Assembly (NCBI GenBank): GCA_937873285.1
Contig: CALMNV010000247.1
Coordinates: forward strand, 1-5,000
Direction: 5' to 3'
Length of the DNA stretch: 5,000 nt
DNA from: an uncultured Intrasporangium sp.
GTDB taxonomy: Bacteria; Actinomycetota; Actinomycetes; Actinomycetales; Dermatophilaceae
Below, piece by piece: positions 1 through 4,493 of this stretch. The notes under the pieces are model-generated. The model ran no database searches and was not told the origin of the DNA. It saw nothing but the letters and a program-made list of their open reading frames with translations. The translations under genes and the position numbers were made by a program. Numbering within the stretch: position 1 is the stretch's first letter; every line of letters begins with the position of its first letter.

Positions 1-773
1 GGGAACACTGGCAGGTCAACATCCGCAAGTTCGTCGTCCGTGCCGATCACCTTGACGACCTCGTGCGTCTTGGCACCCTGACCCGTCACGCCGCCGCCTT
101 CCTCACCGCCGCCGTGGCGAGCGGGCTGAACATCCTGGTGGCCGGCGGCACGCAAGCCGGCAAGACCACCCTGCTGAACTGTCTCGCCGCCGCCATCCCG
201 CCGCGCGACCGCGTCGTCACGTGCGAGGAGGTCTTCGAGCTCAGGATCCCGCTGCGCGACGTCGCAGCCATGCAGTGCCGGCAGCCGAGCCTCGAAGGGA
301 CGGGAGAGGTCCCGCTGCGACGCCTCGTCAAGGAGGCCCTGCGGATGCGCCCAGCGCGAATCATCGTCGGCGAGGTTCGGCAGGAGGAGAGCCTGGACCT
401 GCTCATCGCACTCAACAGCGGCGTGCCGGGGATGGCGACGGTGCACGCCAACAGCGCCCGCGAGGCGGTGACCAAGCTGTGCACCCTGCCGCTGCTCGCC
501 GGGGAGAACGTCAGCAGCCGTTTCGTCGTCCCCACCGTGGCCGGCTCGATCGACATCGTCGTGCACATCGCGCTGGAGCGGGACGGGACCCGCCGCGTCC
601 GCGAGGTCGTGGCAGTCCCCGGGCGCACCGAGGGGGACGTCGTGGAGATAGCGGACCTGTTCGTGGCCTCCGGCGGACGACTTCGCCGGGCGGACGGGTT
701 CCCGCCGCATCCCGAGGCCTTCGAGCGCGCCGGCTACGACGTCGCTGCTCTCCTTGCCCGTCAGGAGTCCTGA
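1..773 (+). CDS. cpaF: Tad pilus assembly ATPase CpaF/TadA, C-terminal part (5' truncated by window)
   Basis: This is a cytoplasmic hexameric secretion ATPase (VirB11/PulE superfamily) that powers Flp/Tad pilus assembly. The frame is open from base 3, so the N-terminus lies before the window; 256 residues are visible, ending at TGA 771-773. Counting from the codon at base 3, the visible motifs are: an NIRKF motif at 6-10, typical of CpaF; Walker A GGTQAGKT at 48-55 (bases 144-167); the Asp box VVTCEEVFEL at about 71-80 with two acidic residues; the Walker B region RIIVGEVR at 119-126; and the His box GMATVHAN at 143-150. Together these are the full catalytic set of the family. The Walker A carries Gln-Ala where many homologues have Gly-Ser, but the invariant Gly-Lys-Thr is kept. 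The gene ends 2 nt before tadB, so it is the upstream member of the same operon. The call is very secure; only the missing N-terminus is unknown. Confidence 0.96.
   Translation, partial: EHWQVNIRKFVVRADHLDDLVRLGTLTRHAAAFLTAAVASGLNILVAGGTQAGKTTLLNCLAAAIPPRDRVVTCEEVFELRIPLRDVAAMQCRQPSLEGTGEVPLRRLVKEALRMRPARIIVGEVRQEESLDLLIALNSGVPGMATVHANSAREAVTKLCTLPLLAGENVSSRFVVPTVAGSIDIVVHIALERDGTRRVREVVAVPGRTEGDVVEIADLFVASGGRLRRADGFPPHPEAFERAGYDVAALLARQES
763..767 (+). promoter_or_regulatory. Ribosome binding site that fixes the tadB start
   Basis: AGGAG lies inside the last codons of cpaF, 8 nt before GTG 776. The frame is open far upstream, so this site, together with the hydrophobic N-terminus that follows, is what selects GTG 776 as the start. 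Confidence 0.75.
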
Positions 774-775
774 CC

Positions 776-1642
776 GTGTCGCCGCTCGTCATCGGACTGC
801 TCTTCGGAGCCGGCGTGTTCTGCATCTACTGGTCGTTCTGGCCCGCGCCCGAAGCCATCCGCCCCCGACGTCGCTCCGGCTTCCGGGTCCGTCTGCAAGA
901 CAACCTCGCCCAGGCGGGTTACGCCTCCGTGACGCCGACGAACATCGTGGGAGGCTCCGCGGCGCTCTTCGCACTGGTCTTCCTTGCCGGCATGGTGTCC
1001 ATCCGCGTCGTTCCCATCGCGCTGTGCTTTGCCGGGATCGCGGGCGGTATGCCGCTCACCCTGGTCCGCATGCGGGCGCGCAGCCGCCGCAACAAGCTGC
1101 GGGACCTGTGGCCGGACGCCGTCGACAACATCACCTCGGGCGTGCGGGCCGGACTGGCCCTGCCCGAGGCTCTCGCGCAGCTCGCGATCCGAGGGCCTGA
1201 GGAGCTGCGGCCAGCCTTCGCCGCCTTCGCCGAGGACTACCGGGCCACCGGCCGGTTCCACTACTGCCTCGACCGGCTCAAGGAGCGCCTCAGCGATCCG
1301 GTGGCCGACCGGCTCGTCGAGTCCTTGCGGCTGGCCCGTGAGGTCGGCGGGAGCGACCTCGGGAGGCTGCTACGCACCCTGTCCGCCTTTCTGCGCCAGG
1401 ACGCTCGGACTCGCGCCGAGCTGGAGACGCGCCAGGGATGGACCGTGAGCGCCGCGCGCCTCGCGATCGCCGCGCCATGGATCGTGCTGGGGATGCTCGC
1501 CCTCCGCGGCGAGTCGCTCACGGCGTACGCGCGCCCGGCGGGGTGGGCCATCCTCTTCGCCGGGGCCGCGGTCTGCCTCGTCGCCTACCGCCTTATGGTG
1601 CGCATCGGCCGGTTGGCCGACGAGCAGAGGGTGCTGCGATGA
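776..1642 (+). CDS. tadB: Tad pilus platform protein TadB (type II secretion system F family)
   Basis: This inner-membrane platform protein, 288 residues, would pair with TadC and couple the CpaF ATPase to pilin extrusion. Its start is GTG 776, with AGGAG 8 nt upstream and only 2 nt after the cpaF stop. The reading frame runs open much further upstream, but that stretch is Arg/Gly-rich shadow of cpaF. Predicted membrane segments are at about residues 3-22, 58-75, 77-96, 225-243 and 254-274. The cytoplasmic T2SSF-type helical region lies at about 110-225 and contains DAVDNITSGVRAGLALPEAL, typical of TadB, and later the AREVGGSDLGRLLRTL segment. The positive stretch RPRRRSGFRVR follows the first membrane helix. 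The stop overlaps the tadC start as ATGA, suggesting translational coupling. Assignment as TadB rather than TadC rests on order (directly after cpaF) and on the DNITSGVRAG motif; family membership is firm. Confidence 0.93.
   Translation: MSPLVIGLLFGAGVFCIYWSFWPAPEAIRPRRRSGFRVRLQDNLAQAGYASVTPTNIVGGSAALFALVFLAGMVSIRVVPIALCFAGIAGGMPLTLVRMRARSRRNKLRDLWPDAVDNITSGVRAGLALPEALAQLAIRGPEELRPAFAAFAEDYRATGRFHYCLDRLKERLSDPVADRLVESLRLAREVGGSDLGRLLRTLSAFLRQDARTRAELETRQGWTVSAARLAIAAPWIVLGMLALRGESLTAYARPAGWAILFAGAAVCLVAYRLMVRIGRLADEQRVLR
1626..1630 (+). promoter_or_regulatory. Ribosome binding site of tadC
   Basis: AGAGG sits within the end of tadB, 8 nt before ATG 1639. It supports ATG 1639 over the in-frame ATG at 1654. 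Confidence 0.55.
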
Positions 1643-2616
1643 GTCTCGCCGGGATGACTGCACCGGCCGTGGCGGATGCGCCATGGTCGTGGATGGGTGC
1701 GGCCACGGGCGTGCTGCTGCTGAGCGGCGTCACCCTTGTCGCGTCGTCGGTGCCCGCGATCCGGCGCCCACGTCTCGACGACCGGCTCGCGCCCTACCTC
1801 CGCGACGCGGCGCCGCCGTCCTCGCTGCTGCACCGGACTCCGCCGCCGCGCGGACCGTTCGGACTGGGCGAGCTGCTCGCGCCGTACCTGCACTCGTGGG
1901 GACACGTCGTCGAACGGCTCCTCGGTGGAGGTGCCTCGGTGGTTCGTCGGCAGCTGCGCGCCGGGCTTCCTGCCGACCTCGAGCGGTTTCGCGCAGAGCA
2001 GGTCGTGTGGGCTGTCGGCGGCACCGTGCTCGGACTGGCCGCCACGGGTGCCGCCGCCGTCGCTCAGCGCCAGTGGTCCCTTCCGCTCCTCGTCGGCCTG
2101 GTGCTCGTCGGCGGTCTCGGCGGCGTCGTGATGCGTGACTACCTGCTCTCGCGCGCGGCGGCTCGGCGGGAGGAGCGCATGCTGGCCGAGTTCCCGACGG
2201 TGGCGGAGCTCCTCGCGCTTGCCGTGAGCGCGGGCGAGGGCGCCACGGGAGCGTTGGAGCGCGTGTGCCGACTCTCCAGCGGTGAGCTGGCGGACGAGCT
2301 GCGCCGATGTCTCGCCGACGCCCGGGCGGGGGCCAACCTGCCCAGTGCGCTCGAGGGCCTCGCCGGTCGCACCGGGCTGATCAGCCTGAGCCGCTTCGTG
2401 GACGGCATCGTCGTCGCGGTCGAGCGAGGCACGCCCCTCGCCGACGTGCTCCGCGCCCAGGCGCAGGACGTGCGAGAGGACGGGCGGCGCCTGCTCCTTG
2501 CCGAGGGCGGCCGCAAGGAGATCGTGATGATGGTCCCCGTCGTCTTCCTCATCCTGCCGGTCACGATCCTCTTCGCCGTCTACCCGGGCCTGAGTCTGCT
2601 CAGCATCACCGTGTGA
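1639..2616 (+). CDS. tadC: Tad pilus platform protein TadC (type II secretion system F family)
   Basis: This is the second inner-membrane platform protein, 325 residues, thought to form a heteromeric platform with TadB. It starts at ATG 1639, overlapping the tadB stop by 4 nt (ATGA). ATG 1654 is an in-frame alternative that would remove five residues. Hydrophobic segments lie at about residues 18-38, 121-142, 147-165 and 295-318. The T2SSF-like region is about 184-312 and includes EFPTVAELLALAVSAGEGAT, the counterpart of the D-x-x-x-x-x-x-V-x-AG pattern of the family, and GTPLADVLRAQAQDVRE before the last helices. The linker at about 40-118 is Pro/Arg-rich and looks poorly conserved. The gene ends at TGA 2614-2616, after which comes the first real gap in the operon. 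T2SSF membership is secure; the TadC label comes from its position after tadB. Confidence 0.92.
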   Translation: MSLAGMTAPAVADAPWSWMGAATGVLLLSGVTLVASSVPAIRRPRLDDRLAPYLRDAAPPSSLLHRTPPPRGPFGLGELLAPYLHSWGHVVERLLGGGASVVRRQLRAGLPADLERFRAEQVVWAVGGTVLGLAATGAAAVAQRQWSLPLLVGLVLVGGLGGVVMRDYLLSRAAARREERMLAEFPTVAELLALAVSAGEGATGALERVCRLSSGELADELRRCLADARAGANLPSALEGLAGRTGLISLSRFVDGIVVAVERGTPLADVLRAQAQDVREDGRRLLLAEGGRKEIVMMVPVVFLILPVTILFAVYPGLSLLSITV

Positions 2617-2628
2617 CCGCCAGCCACC

Positions 2629-2664
2629 CGATCCACGACCCCATCCACGACCCGATCCACGCCA
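2629..2664 (+). repeat. Three tandem 12-bp units between tadC and the pilin-like gene
   Basis: The units CGATCCACGACC (2629-2640), CCATCCACGACC (2641-2652) and CGATCCACGCCA (2653-2664) differ by one to two bases each. The surrounding gap (2617-2675) is about 59% C and 12% G on the + strand by my count, far from the C/G balance of the flanking genes. The repeat period is a multiple of three and the tract has no stop in the frame of the following gene: a GTG at 2613, overlapping the tadC stop, could in principle read through it as His-Asp-Pro-Ile repeats. The good ribosome binding site just upstream of ATG 2688 makes that unlikely. It may be a rut-like or unstructured leader; the function is unknown. 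Confidence 0.7.
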
Positions 2665-2675
2665 CACCTCACCCC

Positions 2676-2681
2676 AGGGAG
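2676..2681 (+). promoter_or_regulatory. Ribosome binding site of the pilin-like gene
   Basis: AGGGAG lies 6 nt before ATG 2688. It is one of the strongest Shine-Dalgarno matches in the window and decides ATG 2688 over the upstream in-frame GTG 2613. It suggests high translation of this small gene, as expected for a pilus subunit. Confidence 0.75.
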
Positions 2682-2687
2682 ATTTCG

Positions 2688-2909
2688 ATGCAGACCCTTC
2701 TGGCGGCCACCCGCAGACGACAGCGGGCGCTCTCGGCCAGGCTGATGACGAGGCTCGGCGGTCCACGAGACCGTGGCGACGTCCCGGGCTGGGTGCTCAT
2801 CACGCTGATGACGGCCGGCATCGTCACGGTGTTGTGGGCCTTCGCCGGGCCCAAGCTGCTCGAGCTGTTCGACCAAGCCGTGTCCAACGTCCGTGGACCG
2901 AACGGCTGA
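2688..2909 (+). CDS. Small single-span membrane protein at the Flp pilin position
   Basis: This 73-residue protein is a likely pilin-like (Flp-like) subunit of the Tad system. The N-terminal 30 residues are strongly basic (ATRRRQRALSARLMTRLGG), followed by DRGDVPGW and one hydrophobic helix at about residues 35-54, then a short amphipathic C-terminal tail (KLLELFDQAVSNV). Length, topology and position between tadC and tadE match Flp pilins. The canonical Flp processing site, Gly followed by a helix with Glu at +5 and often Tyr at +6, is absent: after Gly30 the +5 residue is Trp35. I recall the DRGDVPGW-V-x-x-T-x-MTAG pattern from small proteins in actinobacterial tad loci, usually annotated only as membrane proteins (family memory, not searched). 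The gene starts at ATG 2688 behind a strong AGGGAG and its end overlaps tadE by 17 nt. Being a gene is near certain; being the major pilin is inference. Confidence 0.88.
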   Translation: MQTLLAATRRRQRALSARLMTRLGGPRDRGDVPGWVLITLMTAGIVTVLWAFAGPKLLELFDQAVSNVRGPNG

Positions 2910-3366
2910 CGCCTCCCGCTCCGCCGTCCGGACCGCCTTGGCGACTGACCGGCGGGGAGTCGTCCCGGCGCGGGGCGGTCGTGAGCGGGGCTCGGCGATC
3001 GCCGAGTTCGTGCTCGTCAGCGCGCTGCTCCTGATCGTGGCGCTCGGGGTGTTCCAGCTGGGTCTGGCTCTGTTCGTGCGCAACTCGCTGATCTCGGCCG
3101 CGTCCGAGGGCGCTCGCTACGGCGCCCGGGCCGACTCCAGCGCGGCCGAAGGCGCGGACCGGACAGGGTCGTTGATCAGGGCCGGCCTAAACGATGCCTT
3201 CGCCGGCGACGTGTCGGCCTCGGAGCGGTCCGTCGACGGCATCCGGGTCGTTCAGGTGGTGGTGCGGGCGCCACTGCCCGTCGTCGGGCTGCTCGGCCCC
3301 GCAGGTGTGCTCACCGTCTCCGGCCGGGCGTTCAGCGAGCGGCAGGTCACCGGAGCGCGCTCATGA
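2893..3366 (+). CDS. tadE: TadE-like pseudopilin
   Basis: This is a minor pilin/pseudopilin of the Tad apparatus (TadE-like family), 157 residues from GTG 2893. The N-terminal leader is long and Arg-rich, then RGSAIAEF gives a class III prepilin site: cleavage after Gly33 leaves Glu38 at +5, followed by a hydrophobic helix at about 39-62. Next comes VRNSLISAASEGARYGAR (about 62-79), the conserved segment typical of TadE proteins (N-x-x-x-x-A-x-x-GAR). The C-terminal part is periplasmic/extracytoplasmic with an alternating Val pattern (VVQVVVRAPLPVVGLL). The start is uncertain: GTG 2893 has no clear ribosome site and overlaps the previous gene by 17 nt, so it may depend on coupling; TTG 2938 is a weaker in-frame option and would keep the processing motif. 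The stop overlaps the next start as ATGA. Function is well supported by the motif set. Confidence 0.9.
   Translation: MDRTADASRSAVRTALATDRRGVVPARGGRERGSAIAEFVLVSALLLIVALGVFQLGLALFVRNSLISAASEGARYGARADSSAAEGADRTGSLIRAGLNDAFAGDVSASERSVDGIRVVQVVVRAPLPVVGLLGPAGVLTVSGRAFSERQVTGARS
3352..3355 (+). promoter_or_regulatory. Ribosome binding site of the second pseudopilin gene
   Basis: GGAG lies 7 nt before ATG 3363, inside the end of tadE. It supports ATG 3363 in addition to the ATGA overlap. Confidence 0.5.
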
Positions 3367-3785
3367 CAGACCGCGACGAGGGCCGGGCCGTCATCGAGTT
3401 CCTCTTCCTCGGCGTCCTGCTCCTCCTGCCGCTGACCTACCTCGTGCTCACGGTGGCGCGCCTTCAGGCAGGTGCCTTCGCCGCCTCGTTGGCTGGTCGA
3501 GAGGCCGGCCGCGCGTTCGTGACCGGCCGGGACGACGGCGACGCCGAGGTCCGGGCGCGCAGCGCTGCCGCTCTGGCCTTCGCCGACTTCGCCTTCGACG
3601 GGGGCACCAGCGTCGAGCTCGCCTGCGACGGGACCCCGTGCCTGCGGCCCGAGGGCAGGGTCACGGCCGTCGCCGCCGTGGTGGTGCAGCTGCCCCTCCT
3701 GCCCACCTTCCTGGTGGACCGGCTGCCCTCGTCAGTGCGCATCTCGTCCACGCACGTGCAGAGCGTCGACCGGTTCGCGCCGTGA
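3363..3785 (+). CDS. Second TadE/TadF-like pseudopilin
   Basis: This short pseudopilin, 140 residues, probably fills the TadF-like role next to TadE. It starts at ATG 3363 (ATGA overlap with tadE, GGAG 7 nt upstream). The leader is only seven residues: MTDRDEG then RAVIEF, so cleavage after Gly7 would place Glu12 at +5, the class III prepilin signature. The hydrophobic helix is about 13-31. The segment AASLAGREAGRAFVTG (about 40-55) resembles the conserved post-helix part of TadE-family proteins. Two cysteines, Cys88 and Cys93, flank ELACDGTPCLRPEG and could form a small disulfide loop outside the membrane (inference). The stop overlaps the next start as GTGA. In actinobacterial databases such proteins are often called TadE family or plain hypothetical. 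The pseudopilin call is good; TadF versus a second TadE cannot be settled here. Confidence 0.85.
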   Translation: MTDRDEGRAVIEFLFLGVLLLLPLTYLVLTVARLQAGAFAASLAGREAGRAFVTGRDDGDAEVRARSAAALAFADFAFDGGTSVELACDGTPCLRPEGRVTAVAAVVVQLPLLPTFLVDRLPSSVRISSTHVQSVDRFAP

Positions 3786-4294
3786 GGAGCGGCCGGGCGT
3801 CGACCGACCTCGGCGCGACGGCGGTATGCCGGGCGCTCCGTTCGCAGGGACGCCGCGGTCGCGAGGAGGGCCAGGTCGCGATCCTCATCCTGGGCCTGTT
3901 CGCCCTCACGCTGACCCTGATCCTCGGCGGCATCGATGTCACGGCGGCGCAGCTCGCTCGCATGAGGCTGCTCGACGCCGCCGACTCCATCGCCCTGGAC
4001 GCCGCCGACGCTCTCGACGAGGAGGCTGCCTACCGCAGCGGTCTGCACGGCACCCTGCTGCTGACGGACGCCTCCGTCCAGCGCGCCGCGGCCGCGCACC
4101 TGGCGCAGACGCCGCGCCCTTCGGGGATCAGCCACTGGAGCCTGGCGCCACCCACCGGCAGCGCCGACGGCCAGACCGCGGTGGTGACGCTGACCGGCCA
4201 GGTGGCGCTGCCGCTGAGCGGGTGGCTCCTGGAGCGCTTCGCCGGCGGGGTCACCATCACCGTCCGGTCGCGGGCCCGAGCGCCGCTGCGGTGA
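3782..4294 (+). CDS. TadG-like pilus assembly membrane protein (short form)
   Basis: This 170-residue protein resembles the N-terminal module of TadG (TadE/TadG-like Flp pilus-assembly N-terminal family). It starts at GTG 3782, which overlaps the preceding stop as GTGA and is the only start codon in this frame that leaves the conserved region intact; no convincing ribosome site is seen, so expression probably depends on coupling. A basic leader with REEGQVAIL leads into one hydrophobic helix at about residues 32-50, followed by GGIDVTAAQLARMRLLDAAD and SIALDAADALDEEAA at about 49-83, the Ala-rich helix typical of TadG proteins. The rest is a short extracytoplasmic domain of about 85 residues. 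Unlike proteobacterial TadG, usually several hundred residues with a von Willebrand A-like part, this one is short. There is no Glu at +5 after Gly30 (Leu35). It is the last gene of the operon. Confidence 0.83.
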   Translation: MRSGRASTDLGATAVCRALRSQGRRGREEGQVAILILGLFALTLTLILGGIDVTAAQLARMRLLDAADSIALDAADALDEEAAYRSGLHGTLLLTDASVQRAAAAHLAQTPRPSGISHWSLAPPTGSADGQTAVVTLTGQVALPLSGWLLERFAGGVTITVRSRARAPLR

Positions 4295-4326
4295 GTGCGC
4301 TGCTGCGGGAATGGACCGCCAGATGA

Positions 4327-4410
4327 GCTCGCATCTCGGCTCGCTCCTCAGCTCGCACCTCGGCTCGCTCCTCAGCTCGCACCTCGGCTCGCATCTCAGC
4401 TCGCACCTCA
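4327..4410 (+). repeat. Seven 12-bp tandem repeats between the tad operon and prfB
   Basis: There are seven consecutive units of consensus GCTCGCAYCTCR, starting at 4327, 4339, 4351, 4363, 4375, 4387 and 4399; only unit positions 7, 8 and 12 vary. Units 2-3 and 4-5 are an exact 24-bp duplication (4339-4362 and 4363-4386), evidence of slipped-strand or unequal-crossover expansion. A decayed eighth unit may follow from 4411. On the + strand I count 40 C and 17 G in 84 bases, so a transcript from the tad operon would be C-rich and G-poor here, as in Rho utilisation sites (inference). No palindrome within a unit is seen. The tract is stop-free in the prfB frame, where it would read Ser-Ser-His-Leu/Gly-Ser-Leu-Leu repeats from ATG 4323 (or ATG 4311), but this is unlike any RF2 N-terminus I know. 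Confidence 0.95.
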
Positions 4411-4422
4411 GCGTGCAGACCA

Positions 4423-4445
4423 GCGCCGGCGGTGCACACCGGCGC
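4423..4445 (+). terminator. GC-only inverted repeat, possible terminator stem
   Basis: GCGCCGG (4423-4429) and CCGGCGC (4439-4445) are perfect complements around a 9-nt loop. An alternative inner hairpin, CGGTG-CA-CACCG (4430-4441), competes with it. There is no T-tract after it, so a classical intrinsic terminator is not shown. Its place just downstream of the C-rich repeats and before the prfB start fits an operon boundary, or a structure before the prfB promoter. Such stems arise often by chance in sequence this GC-rich. Confidence 0.3.
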
Positions 4446-4479
4446 GCAACGACGCGAACGGCATACCGCAGGGCTGCCG

Positions 4480-4485
4480 TAGGCT
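4480..4485 (+). promoter_or_regulatory. Candidate -10 box (TAGGCT) for a leaderless prfB transcript
   Basis: TAGGCT matches the TANNNT actinobacterial -10 pattern and ends 8 nt before GTG 4494. That spacing would put transcription initiation at or within a couple of bases of the start codon. No Shine-Dalgarno sequence precedes GTG 4494, which agrees with leaderless initiation, common in actinobacteria. No convincing -35 element is visible about 17 nt upstream, so the call remains moderate. Confidence 0.5.
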
Positions 4486-4493
4486 GGTGCACC

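Noticed and set aside
221..775. Long upstream extension of the tadB frame into cpaF
   Set aside because: The translated stretch is Arg/Gly/Pro-rich shadow sequence of cpaF. The ribosome site at 763-767 and the hydrophobic N-terminus place the start at GTG 776.
1585..2766. A 393-codon minus-strand frame opposite tadC
   Set aside because: The product is rich in Arg, Gly, His and Glu with no domain or membrane pattern, while the + strand frame encodes a clear T2SSF protein with coupled neighbours.
4327..4410. CRISPR array
   Set aside because: The units are only 12 bp and directly abutting, with no unique spacers, so this is a simple tandem repeat.
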